From Saprospiraceae bacterium (GTDB lineage Bacteria > Bacteroidota > Bacteroidia > Chitinophagales > Saprospiraceae), in NCBI GenBank assembly GCA_016711125.1, contig JADJTQ010000001.1:806001-870000 (forward strand): 64,000 nucleotides of DNA, written 5' to 3'. The notes beneath the pieces are model-generated. The model was not told the DNA's origin. It did no database searches and saw only the letters and a list, made by a program, of their open reading frames with translations. A program made the position numbers and the translations under genes. This document shows, piece after piece, positions 26,056-36,057 of the stretch (within the stretch, counting starts at the first letter, position 1; the number at the start of each line of letters is the position of its first letter).

Positions 26056-26853
26056 CTAGAATTCAATTTTGGTGATGTGCCAACGGCCGAGATTGGCGGT
26101 AAACATTTCACGATCACCCCTGAAGGCAATATTGGTCGGATTAGCCAGTGTATGGCCTTCCCAGTCGTCGATAAAAATTCGCGTAGTGCGATCGGGCATT
26201 ACCTGATAAATGACGTTTGGTGTATAGCAGGTGACGTACAAATTATCTTGCTGGTCAAAGGCGAGGCCATCAGGTACTGTCTGTGGTAAGGTACAAAACA
26301 CTTCACGCTGGCCGGGCGATCCATCTTCCTGAATAGCAATTCTTTCTACTCCTGGCAACCACGAACTGACCACGAATAAATGGCGCTGGTCATTTGAAAG
26401 GGCCAGACCGTTGGCAAAATTAAATGGACCGTCATGCCAGATGCTACCAGATCCTTCCGAATTGAATTTCAATATTTTTCCGGTCACTTCCCGAAAAGCG
26501 CCACTTTCGGTCACATAGAGATTTCCAGGCCGATCAAAAACGGCATAATTGGGAATATTAAAAGAATGATTTTCTGTTCCGGTGGCAAAAACGGAAAGTT
26601 TTAAATCAGAAAGTGAAAGTTTCCAGACACATTTTTTACCGAGATCACATATAGCCATCCACGACATATCCGGATGGAAGGTTATGCCAAGAATAAATCC
26701 TCTGGTATTGGCCACCTCTTCCACCTTCGTTCCGTCTGCTGAAATCCGGTAGATCTGGCCGGCCTCTCCACCTGCCCAGATGCTTCCATCACGATGCACT
26801 GCTACACATTCCGGGTGATCTAATCCCTCACAAAAAACACTTGCTTTTGGCAT
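26056..26853 (-). CDS. SMP-30/gluconolactonase-family lactonase
   Basis: A 265-residue six-bladed beta-propeller with no signal peptide, so cytosolic. Family features include EGLDHPECVAVHRDGSIWAG, NFANGLALSNDQRHLFVVSS and PDGLAFDQQDNLYVTCYTPN, which contain the metal-binding Glu, Asn and Asp positions of SMP-30/SGL lactonases. It would hydrolyse a sugar lactone to the aldonate. Placed between the SDR dehydrogenase and mannonate dehydratase, it supplies the middle step of an oxidative aldose pathway. Confidence 0.82.
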   Translation of the reverse strand: MPKASVFCEGLDHPECVAVHRDGSIWAGGEAGQIYRISADGTKVEEVANTRGFILGITFHPDMSWMAICDLGKKCVWKLSLSDLKLSVFATGTENHSFNIPNYAVFDRPGNLYVTESGAFREVTGKILKFNSEGSGSIWHDGPFNFANGLALSNDQRHLFVVSSWLPGVERIAIQEDGSPGQREVFCTLPQTVPDGLAFDQQDNLYVTCYTPNVIYQVMPDRTTRIFIDDWEGHTLANPTNIAFRGDREMFTANLGRWHITKIEF

Positions 26854-26859
26854 TTTAAT

Positions 26860-27909
26860 TTATAGTTTATAGTCAATGACTGTAGCTTCTATCCACGATT
26901 GAATGGAAGTTTCTGCCGAAATATGTAAATAGTCTCCTTCTGCAATGGATGCCAGTGGATCGGAGGGATGTTTAGTTGTCCAGGGCTCTAATGCAATAGC
27001 GTAGGTTTTGCCCCACCATGGTGCATCCTGAGTTGCAAAACGCTCCTGCCAATACCACAGGTATTTAAAAATACCGGCATTCCACGATACGGAAAATCCC
27101 AAATCGCGATCATTATTAAATATCGTGTAAAATGCTTTGGAATCGAAACCAGATAAATAGGCCAAATCGGAATACGGCATGGCACTTTCAGGAGGAATAA
27201 TACTTGCATCAATCACTTCATGATTTTGGTTCATGATCTCTGGCCAGACTCCTTCAATTTCAGGGGCGAATAATCGATGATCGGGCATCGATTTTTCTGC
27301 TACTATTTTTTTTGCATTCGTTTCGATAAATCCGCCATTTTTCAGAAAAGGAAGTCCAAATGCGATGTGATGCCCCCACATGATGTCCAGATCGGTCCTG
27401 CCTTCATTGCTTAATTTCTCATCAATAAATAAAGTACAGCTATTATGCTTTAAAGTCAAAGTTTTTTCAACAAGTAACGGTATACGCAGGGGTCGGGTCC
27501 AGCATTTGAGCACGACTTGACTAGCACTGTTTTCTACAATAGCATGTTTCCATGGAATCATCCAGATTTCTCCATGTTGGCCGAGTGAAGCATTGCGATA
27601 AGGCCCTGCTGCACTATTAGGCATCACCTCCTGCCAACCACCATAATAATAGTCTTCCATTTGATTGGTCGTGTCCCTGATCTGTGACATCATTTCTGCT
27701 GGGTTATGAATTTCCTTATCCAATTTTAGCATAAAATTGAGATCGCGAACTTTATATTTAAATTCAAAAATATCACTACCCCGACCTACCAGGATTCCGA
27801 TCCTCAGAAAATCATTTTCCATCCAAACAACCCGCATGTTTTTATAGCTCCAATCATCGTTGATGGAGCATCGATGAGTGGGAAATTCTTTGGATGGTAT
27901 TTTATGCAT
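26860..27909 (-). CDS. DUF4432 family protein (aldose-1-epimerase-like fold)
   Basis: The 349-residue protein matches DUF4432: VGRGSDIFEFKYKVRDLNFM near the N-terminus, YYGGWQEVMPNSAAGPY in the middle and WGHHIAFGLPFL later. It has the galactose-mutarotase beta-supersandwich look and no signal peptide. Members sit in sugar-acid operons and probably interconvert sugar anomers or isomers. The start abuts the stop of mannonate dehydratase with no gap. Confidence 0.75.
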   Translation of the reverse strand: MHKIPSKEFPTHRCSINDDWSYKNMRVVWMENDFLRIGILVGRGSDIFEFKYKVRDLNFMLKLDKEIHNPAEMMSQIRDTTNQMEDYYYGGWQEVMPNSAAGPYRNASLGQHGEIWMIPWKHAIVENSASQVVLKCWTRPLRIPLLVEKTLTLKHNSCTLFIDEKLSNEGRTDLDIMWGHHIAFGLPFLKNGGFIETNAKKIVAEKSMPDHRLFAPEIEGVWPEIMNQNHEVIDASIIPPESAMPYSDLAYLSGFDSKAFYTIFNNDRDLGFSVSWNAGIFKYLWYWQERFATQDAPWWGKTYAIALEPWTTKHPSDPLASIAEGDYLHISAETSIQSWIEATVIDYKL

Positions 27910-29003
27910 CTATTTTTTAGTTGATGAATCAATATAGGGAGATTCCAATGCTTGTATTGCCCCACGCATATATCCCAGAGCAAAAGCCATTCCGGCATGC
28001 CAGGGCGCACCGCAACTCATCTCCGGAGTATGATCAGGAATTAAGACCCCTTGGTAATTGTTTTTTCTCAAAATAGTTAATACTTTGATCATATCAATAT
28101 CTCCTTCGTCGACAAAAGCTTCGCGGTAGTTCGGTACTTTTCCGACCACATTTCGAAATGAATATATCCGATTTTGTCAAGAGATGAATATTTATCTAAA
28201 AGTTGATAGATATTGCCATCAGCCATTTCCTGAATGGTGCCTAAACAAAATTCAAAACCATTGGATGGACTGTCGGAAATATTGAGTAATTTTTCGTACT
28301 CAGAAGGACTATAAAATAGCCTGCCAGTCTGCCTTAATGAGGGTAGGGGAGGATCATCAGGATGAGCGACCAGCCGGACATTGGCTTCCTCGGCCACAGG
28401 TAAAAGTTCATTTAAAAAATAAGTAAGCCGTTGCCACATTTCTTCACTGGTCACCGGCTCAAGATTACCTGAATTATTTTCCGGCTCATAGGTCATATTC
28501 CAAACCATGCCTTTAGGAATAGGCTGTTGGATATCAATTTTGGAGGCATCAAATACCACCGAGTTAGATTGGCCTCTTCCGACCCGGCCACTGGACCAGC
28601 CCCAAACACCGGCAAGACTAAAATAGTAACCCATCACCGGGATACCCGCCTTACCAATATTGCGGATAGTGGTCTTAATATTTTCTAGCTGTTTTTTTTT
28701 CTCAGTTCCGTCCAGCAGAATATCATACCAATGGGATGGATCAAAATTTTCGATGGCTGCAAAATTCAACCCATGCGATTCAATTTGCTGTTTTAAATCG
28801 GATAGATCTTGATAGCTCCAGAGTTTATGTTGATTTTGGGTAACTCCCCAGCCTCCCAGGTAGTTTTGGGTAAGGGAAGGGCTGTCTCCTCCCTTGATAT
28901 AATCGACGAGTTGGACGACAATGTCGGTAGCACCGGCCTGTTTGGCGAACCGGAAATTATTGTCATTTAAAAGGCTTTTATAGAGTCCGAGACCTAATCG
29001 CAT
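27910..29003 (-). pseudogene. uxuA: mannonate dehydratase, frameshifted
   Basis: The first frame (from 29003) starts MRLGLGLYKSLLNDNNFRFA and includes LVAHPDDPPLPSLRQTGRLF and FCLGTIQEM; the second (27910-28149) continues VGKVPNYREAFVDEGDIDMI and LIPDHTPEM. They join at about 28148, where one missing base spoils the expected HFRNVVGKVPNY. The restored enzyme of about 364 residues is UxuA, a metal-dependent TIM-barrel enzyme of the xylose-isomerase-like type. It converts D-mannonate to 2-keto-3-deoxy-D-gluconate. It overlaps functionally with the lactonase and dehydrogenase behind it. Confidence 0.88.
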
Positions 29004-29272
29004 GGTGCCTGGAGGTTTATGGCTTTAAATTTAAGAATTTAACTAGCGAATCATAGCTGGAGAGCACATTTACGGGAGAAGATTATCACTTGATCTTTCT
29101 TTGGTTATCAGACGTCGATGCTAGAAATTAGAGAGTAGCTCCGTCTATTCAGCCGGATAAAATCTGCATGCTCCCCCTAATGAAATAGGTTCGCTTACCT
29201 AAACTGTGAAGAAAGGGTAAAGGTTTACATACGTCCTGACAGTTATCCTGGCTGTAAGGAGTTGCGTGAGTC

Positions 29273-29720
29273 TTAATATTTTTTGATTTTAAATTTCCCT
29301 TTCCTTATTAAGATGTCTTTAGAATAGAACCGAAGTCTCCGCTTTTCCAAATTGACAGTAACAGAATCCACCCCTGGCTTAATTCTGAATGTGATCTCTG
29401 GTCCCATCATTGAGACTTTGGCAATTCGGTTCATGGGAGGCAGTACGATAGTTTCATTACCCTTCCAATCTGTTGCTTAATTCTTCAAGGTCATTTATAA
29501 GGATAGAAGCTCCATAATTGGTTCAAGTCCAGCCATGATCTTGATGTTTTCTGTGTCATATACTACGGTCTGCCATAACAAATTTCAATCATCAATGTCA
29601 GCGCCAATAAATATCTTTTCATTCGGAACTTCTAGAATAAATCATAAATATATCATCCACTAAGTCTCCGTCAATAATCATTTTTCAAGATCAATGTCTA
29701 TTCGCAACTATTTTTCAAAA
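29273..29720 (-). pseudogene. decayed coding remnants between mannonate dehydratase and GH92
   Basis: On the minus strand, 29470-29273 is open for 65 codons: GNETIVLPPMNRIAKVSMMG and KPGVDSVTVNLEKRRLRFYS, ending KFKIKKY. A second piece near 29640-29510 reads LEVPNEKIFIGADIDD, a stop, then NLLWQTVVYDTENIKIMAGL. Both look like old coding sequence, unrelated to each other. I recognise no family. The remainder of 29004-29832 contains nothing I can identify. Confidence 0.35.
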
Positions 29721-29832
29721 AAAATTAGTTGGAGCCCTACTTTTGCTCAATTTATTGATTTCTCAGAACTTCAGACACCTGCCTTATCATCGCTCATTAA
29801 AAATAGCGCAAAGCCCAGAAACTATTTAGTCA

Positions 29833-32574
29833 TTAATTCGGAATAGGTACTAGCCCCCATTTCTTATTAGGGGTTTTATCCATCCATAATTCGAGAATAC
29901 CTCCCTTGGCGAAGTCTTGGTGGGTAAACCAAACCGCTTCTTGATTTCTTCCGTTTAAGTGCGCTTTTTGGATATACATATTTTCTGCATTATTGTTGTG
30001 TGTGCGTATTGTAAATGTTTTTCCTGAGTAATATTTTGGGTCAAGGTGGATAATAATTTCATCAAAAACAGGGCTGGTGATTTCGTAAGTTGGATTTTCA
30101 GAGGTATTTCCCGTTAAACTGAAAAGCCCTAATGACATAAGCGCACTGACCCCTCCCATCTGACCCTGGTCTTCATCATGGCCACCATAACCGCGGTCGG
30201 GGGTGATGCCACCATAGGCTTGTTCATTAACTCGTCGTACCCAATATTGTGAGAGCCATGGCTGACCGGCAACATTAAATACATGAGCGTTTGAACAACC
30301 GGGTTGATTGGCATAACTTACGTAGCCACTGCCATATCCAAAGACAAAATCGTCATCAGCTGATTGCTCAAATGCATAGTTTAATTTTTCACACAATGTA
30401 TCATTGCCTCCCATAAGTTCTGCCAATTTTGGGATATCATGGGATATAGACCAGCTACCTTGCCAGGCATTGGCTTCAATCCAGCCCTCACCACTGAGGG
30501 CATCTTCCTGCAGCCAGGTGCTATCTTCTTTTTTCGGAAATAGTAACTTTTGACCGGGATTAAATAAATGCTCCCAACCCCGGGATCTTTTTTCAAACTG
30601 ATTGGCAATCTGGCTTTTACCCAGCTTTTTAGCCATTTGACCAGCCGCCCAATCCTGAAAACACCATTCCAAAGTCTCGCCGGCGTTACCCGGGCACCAC
30701 CCATGATCGATGTAGAACTGTAACCTGGTTGAATCTCCCATCATGCCCCCGGGAAGATGATTCCTAACAATCACATCGAGGGCATGGGTAGGATCAGTCT
30801 TGGTAAGTATGCCTTTAGTATAGGCACTGACAATCATATTGGTGGCAGGACAACCGGTCATAATATACGAATAGCCGCCTACACAAGGACCCCTTGGAAG
30901 CAAGCCACCATTATCGGCATATTGAACCATAGAAGCACTAAAATCATCTAAAATCCCAGGCCAGCCCAGACCCCAAAGAATGTTTAAATTCCATTGCGTG
31001 AGCCAAAGGGCATCTGAGGTGTACATATGGAACTTGACATGTCCTTCGGCATCCCGTGGTAGTTTTCGTGTGATCAGCGGGGCATCTGTAAACTTCCAAT
31101 CAAGCTTACCCTGCGTATAGTCGGGATAGCTTCCATCTACATCATCGATAATCTGGCGCCCCAGAAGTACATGCCATAAATCGGTATAAAATTTTTCTTT
31201 TTGTTGATTGGTGCCCCCATTGACTTCGATTTTGCCAAGCCATTCATTCCACTGGTCCTGGCTGATCTTCGGACTGCATCAAAATCCCAATGGTCACATT
31301 CTGCTTTTAGATTAGCCCGGGCGTTTTCAATACTGGTGAATGATATGGCTATTTTCATGCGTAACTGATCTCCCGCATTCATCCGGTAAGAAAGTGATAC
31401 CCCAGCCGAAGGTGCATCCCAATAGCTCTGGGTAACTCCAAAATAAGTCATGGAGTCACGCCGGCTCAATTTGGATGGTCCTTCGAGTTGGTTAATATCA
31501 GGAAGATTAACATTTTCTTTCCAACCATTCATTTGATTAAAGTCCTGGTCAAATCTAATCACGAAAAACACCTTGATTTCTTTAGGGCCACCCCACATCC
31601 GACCGGTCGAAATAAATGAACCTTCCAACGAATTATTGTCGATTTTAGAGACCTCGCCTTCTGACATGGTGGTACTGCCCATATATCCCCCAAGATTTAT
31701 AAGAATACTTGCGGGTCTTGTTTCTGTGAATCTCAACCGGTAAAAGCTTACTCTGTCCGTAACCGTATTTTCAACCCAGGTTTTATATTTTTTTAAAAAT
31801 ACCCGATGATAACCCGGTTGGGCAATCTCATCATCATGGCTAAATGGAGATTTCCATTGTTGGCTGCCTTTGGTCGGATCAATAAGACCCGTTGTGGGCA
31901 TGATATCAAGACCTGATAACATCCATCCATGTAATTGCCCAAATCCCAAAATATCGGTGGAATTATAATTATAACCTCCTCCCCATTGATTTTTCATTCT
32001 CGTATGAGGTGCTGTGGCGATCATACCGAAAGGCCGACTGCCAGGAGTGAAGAAAAAATAGCGGCCTCGCGTGGTTTCAATAAAAAGGATTCACCCATTC
32101 TACCAAGTCCTTGCGATCTTCCTCAGCCGGAAAAACTTCAATCTCAGAAAGGCCTAAATTTTTACCGTCGCCATCGGTCACCTGAAATTTTACCCAGATG
32201 ATTTCTTTCTTTGGAAACGAAATTAGTTTACCACTTCCCTCATTGGGTATAGCAGTAACCACAACTTCTGACCCGTCGCTGAAAAAGAGCGTACCACCAG
32301 CACTATGCTCCGACTCACCCGGTCTGTCATATAAAATGATTCGATCGATGGTCATCGGCTGATCCCAGGTAAGCTGTACCCATGGATACCGAATATAACC
32401 CCAAAAGACGGTCTCTCCACAGCAAGCCCATTCTCCAAAATCGGAAACTCCAATAATTCCATCATTGATCCCCGATTTAGCATGAACTAAATCAAGGTCT
32501 GTAGAGGTAGTTACCAGCGCTAGGGCAGCGATGTTGTCTGGACCTGCACTTAGGCCGGTATTAAACTGACACAT
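29833..32574 (-). pseudogene. GH92 alpha-mannosidase with N-terminal discoidin-like domain, frameshifted
   Basis: An N-terminal carbohydrate-binding-like beta-sandwich (GVSDFGEWACCGETVFWGYI, WVQLTWDQPMTIDRIILYDR) leads into GH92: GGYNYNSTDILGFGQLHGWM, then WCPGNAGETLEWCFQDWAAG, GEGWIEANAWQGSWSISHDI and GGHDEDQGQMGGVSALMSLG with the catalytic acidic residues. Two breaks divide it: an extra T in the run near 32083 and an indel near 31270. GH92 enzymes are calcium-dependent exo-alpha-mannosidases that trim mannan or N-glycans in the periplasm. The restored length of about 910 residues is usual for the family with an extra domain. No signal peptide is visible from this ATG. Confidence 0.85.
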
Positions 32575-32636
32575 TATTATCGCAATACCAAAATATTGAA
32601 AAAAGACGAACGATGTGTGATTTCATAGAGTTAGGA

Positions 32637-33995
32637 TCAATTAAATGGTTTTCCAGCTTTTTCTATTTCTTCGAGTGTTTTCTGTTTGGTTTCCGGTACA
32701 TAACGCCAAATAAATAGAACCAGGATGATGGCATTGATCATAAATATCCAAAAAGTAAAAGCACCACCTAATTGCTTAAGCATCACCGGGAAAAATTGGG
32801 TAATCAGTACAACACCAATCCATAACATAACGATGGAAATGGACATGGCCAGACCCCGGTTTTTATTGGGGAAAATTTCGGAGATCAACACCCAGGGAAT
32901 GGGACCAAGCGAAGATGCAAAACAAGCAATATAACCGAGAATAAATAGTAGTAAGAGTGGGCCTGAACTCAGCTCAAAATAAAAGGAAGCACCCATACCC
33001 AACAGACAGATGACCATACCACTCACTCCCCACAGCAGAAGTTTTCGCCTGCCAGCTTTGTCCATGAGCCAAATGGCAACAAAAGTGAATACAGTATTTG
33101 TAAGACCAATGACTACCGTCTGAAGTAAGGCTGACTCTGTACCAAAACCTACACTTTTAAAAATTTCAGGGGCATAATAAATGATCGCGTTTATACCGGT
33201 GATTTGAGAAAAAATGGCTAAAACGATACCGATAACCATCGCAACTCTGAGGCCGGGTTCAAATAATTCCTGTAAAGTGCCCTTTTCCTCTTTGAGCGTT
33301 TCTTTGATTTCTTTTAATACTTCGGCTCCACGTTCATCTCCGTTTATTTTCTTTAAAATCTTTTCCGCTTCCTGATCTCTTCCTTGTTTGGCCAACCAGC
33401 GAGGACTCTCCGGCACCAAAAGTAGAAGCATCAGAAATAATGCCGAAGGAATAACTTCCGACCCAAACATATACCTCCATCCCATGTCGATATTCCATTG
33501 TTCATCACCCATTCCGGCAATCAGCAAATTGATGAAATAAATCAGGTTGATTCCCAATACAATGGCTAGTTGGTACAAGGTGACTAGCGTGCCTCGATTG
33601 TGTGCAGGGGCAATTTCGGAGATGTACATGGGAGACAACATTGAGGCCATACCAACTCCCAGCCCACCAATAAAACGGGCAACCACCAGTTGGGTAATCG
33701 TATTAGGTATTGCTGAACCCAGGGCCGAGAGGGCAAATAGAATGGCCGATGCTACCAGTACCTTTTTACGTCCAAATCGATCGCTGATTCTTCCTGAAAA
33801 TATCACTCCAACTACGCAACCCCAAATTGCTGCTGATGCTACACCTCCCATGGCTTCGTCAGATAGTTGAAACTTTTGTTGGATATTGCCAATGGCACCG
33901 GAAATGACGGCAGTATCATAGCCGAATAATAGCCCGCCAATAGCTGCCACAATAGACAGCATGTAGACGTAACGCATGTTGATTTGATGATTCAT
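32637..33995 (-). CDS. sugar porter family MFS transporter
   Basis: Twelve hydrophobic segments in 452 residues, with sugar-porter signatures GGLLFGYDTAVISGA, GRISDRFGRKKVL, VPESPRWL, GINAIIYYAPEIF and the C-terminal PETKQKTLEEIE. It resembles XylE/GLUT-type sugar:H+ symporters. It would carry a released monosaccharide, most likely mannose given the neighbouring GH92 and mannose enzymes, across the inner membrane. Confidence 0.92.
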   Translation of the reverse strand: MNHQINMRYVYMLSIVAAIGGLLFGYDTAVISGAIGNIQQKFQLSDEAMGGVASAAIWGCVVGVIFSGRISDRFGRKKVLVASAILFALSALGSAIPNTITQLVVARFIGGLGVGMASMLSPMYISEIAPAHNRGTLVTLYQLAIVLGINLIYFINLLIAGMGDEQWNIDMGWRYMFGSEVIPSALFLMLLLLVPESPRWLAKQGRDQEAEKILKKINGDERGAEVLKEIKETLKEEKGTLQELFEPGLRVAMVIGIVLAIFSQITGINAIIYYAPEIFKSVGFGTESALLQTVVIGLTNTVFTFVAIWLMDKAGRRKLLLWGVSGMVICLLGMGASFYFELSSGPLLLLFILGYIACFASSLGPIPWVLISEIFPNKNRGLAMSISIVMLWIGVVLITQFFPVMLKQLGGAFTFWIFMINAIILVLFIWRYVPETKQKTLEEIEKAGKPFN

Positions 33996-34197
33996 ATTCG
34001 TTTGGTCGTTACAGAATTTAGCTGAGTTGTAAAAAGATATTGATTGTGTCTTGGGTTTTCTTAAATATTATGATTCTCTCATATTTATAGTGGGTTGATT
34101 TATTTTAAAGTGGCATTCTTTGAAAATCGCAGAATGTAAAAACAGATTGAGCTCTACCAAAGTCATAGGTAGCTTGTCGAAACTACCTAATTCAATC

Positions 34198-35991
34198 TTA
34201 TCGTACAAATGCTTTAATGGTAGCGCATTGCTGCCCAATTGATTCGCCATAGGGAGTAATCGTATAGAGGCCTACTGCTGCCGGCACAATAAAAGTTTCT
34301 GCATAATGTACAACAAATGGTTTGAAGGCAGCCGAAGGGCTCTCGATAATTACTTCCCGACCTTCAATCAGATTCACTACCTGGAGATTGCCTGCTGTAT
34401 CATGAGTCACCTTTTTCGAAAACCAATGTCTCCTGGTTTCAATAAATTCCAATGGATGCCATCCGGTTTTTTCTTCGTACCAACCATCACCTTCATCAAC
34501 TTTTTTAAATTGATTGATTAGTTCAGCTTTGGTCCAGTTAGTGTCCCAGTCCCATTGAATATTCGGGATGCCATGATCAATGCTAATTGTTCGTGTTTTA
34601 CCATCTAGATCTACCCGGCCCCAATCCCACAATTTAAAGGTAAAAATGTAGGGAGTTGCACTAATCTCCAGGACCATACCGTTTTTTCCGGAACAGTGGA
34701 CGGTGCCGGCTGGTATTAATATATGGTCGTGTTTTTTTACTGGAAATTTATTGACATACTTTTCCGCATCAAACTCAATCTCGCCTTTTTCGGCTAATCG
34801 TAAGTCGGCGATCATTTCCTTCCTATCAACCTGTGTTTTTAATCCCAAATAAACGACGGCATCTGCCTCGACATCCAGCATATAGTAGCTCTCATCCTGT
34901 GTGTATTCGAGTCCGAAATGCTCTTTCATATATTGTTTCAGCGGATGCACTTGTAAACTCAGGTTGCCACCCTCCATGGTATCTAGAAAATCAAACCGGA
35001 TTGGAAATTCGGCTCCGAAGGATTCGAAGATTTTATTTCCCAATAATCGTTGAGGATGTGCAAGCACCAGATTTATTGCGGGAATTTCAAATCGATGTTC
35101 ACCAAAACCCAACAACAAACTATTTTCTTCCGGCACACAATCGAAACACCAGGCATAATTAATTTTTTCCTGATCGAGATCGCACACTTCTTTCATCCAT
35201 TGGCCACCCCAAACGCCCGGATCAAAAAAAGGTACTACCCGGAAAGGTTGCGACGCGGCCACAGCCAGACCTTTGTGTAACAACCCGGCACTGATTAGTT
35301 TTGGATCGGTTCGGTCATTGGTGTCTAATATGAAATCGACACGGTTAAGGATATCCATTTTATGATGATCGGCAACTCTCCAATCAATAAAGAAAGCTTG
35401 TTTGTAAAGTTTCCCGGCACTTTCCGTCCTATTATTAAATCCGAGGCTATGCACCTCATGCCGGCGCATCCGCTGCTGAATTTCCCAGCGTGCCATATCC
35501 GCATAGATCAAGACGTCGGGTTCGGACGCAAGCGTCGAGGAGCCTATGCCATAGATAAGAACGATGTCATCTGAATGTTGATTTATTAGATTTTCGGCAG
35601 TGGCAATTTTATCAGGATCAAAAAAGTCATTAATCCGAAGGTTACTTAGTTTTCCAAAAATCGGGTGGTCACCCATATAGGGCTCTAGTATGCCGTTCAG
35701 TGTTTTCTCTGGATGAAACAGATCTTTTGTGTTGATCGTCAAATCCGGTTGGAATATCTTTTGTAACTGAATTGAAACTTCTTCATCTAATACTCCGGGA
35801 TAATTGTCGACAACGATGACCGTAGGCTTGCCGGCTTTTGAGTCAATGAAAGTTTTTATTGCATCACCGATTTCAGACCATCCATTTTTGCAATCATCAG
35901 ATGAATCGGTCACCCTGACAAATGGGTGTTTGTCATAGTTAGAACTGCTCGTTAAATATTTGGGCGTGTTTATCGTTTGTGATTCATTCAT
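34198..35991 (-). CDS. class I mannose-6-phosphate-isomerase-like protein with extra N-terminal domain
   Basis: The C-terminal part (about 250-590) is a type I phosphomannose isomerase cupin fold: GGNLSLQVHPLKQYMKEHFG supplies the Q-x-H metal ligands, IPAGTVHCSGKNGMVLEIS the H-containing motif, and FTFKLWDWGRVDLDGKTR the substrate-binding segment. The N-terminal 250 residues (KPTVIVVDNYPGVLDEEV, DIVLIYGIGSSTL) look like a nucleotide-kinase-like domain without a clear P-loop. Its function would be conversion of mannose-6-phosphate to fructose-6-phosphate or isomerisation of free mannose. It lies downstream of the SusCD genes on the same strand. Confidence 0.8.
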   Translation of the reverse strand: MNESQTINTPKYLTSSSNYDKHPFVRVTDSSDDCKNGWSEIGDAIKTFIDSKAGKPTVIVVDNYPGVLDEEVSIQLQKIFQPDLTINTKDLFHPEKTLNGILEPYMGDHPIFGKLSNLRINDFFDPDKIATAENLINQHSDDIVLIYGIGSSTLASEPDVLIYADMARWEIQQRMRRHEVHSLGFNNRTESAGKLYKQAFFIDWRVADHHKMDILNRVDFILDTNDRTDPKLISAGLLHKGLAVAASQPFRVVPFFDPGVWGGQWMKEVCDLDQEKINYAWCFDCVPEENSLLLGFGEHRFEIPAINLVLAHPQRLLGNKIFESFGAEFPIRFDFLDTMEGGNLSLQVHPLKQYMKEHFGLEYTQDESYYMLDVEADAVVYLGLKTQVDRKEMIADLRLAEKGEIEFDAEKYVNKFPVKKHDHILIPAGTVHCSGKNGMVLEISATPYIFTFKLWDWGRVDLDGKTRTISIDHGIPNIQWDWDTNWTKAELINQFKKVDEGDGWYEEKTGWHPLEFIETRRHWFSKKVTHDTAGNLQVVNLIEGREVIIESPSAAFKPFVVHYAETFIVPAAVGLYTITPYGESIGQQCATIKAFVR

Positions 35992-36057
35992 TGATTTCAG
36001 ATAGAAGAACTATTTCAAAAGATTATTCGGGCTTATTCTGGATCATTTCACTCATGA

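Noticed and set aside
33547..33870. Plus-strand ORF of 107 codons opposite the MFS transporter
   Set aside because: Antisense shadow of a clear transporter gene.
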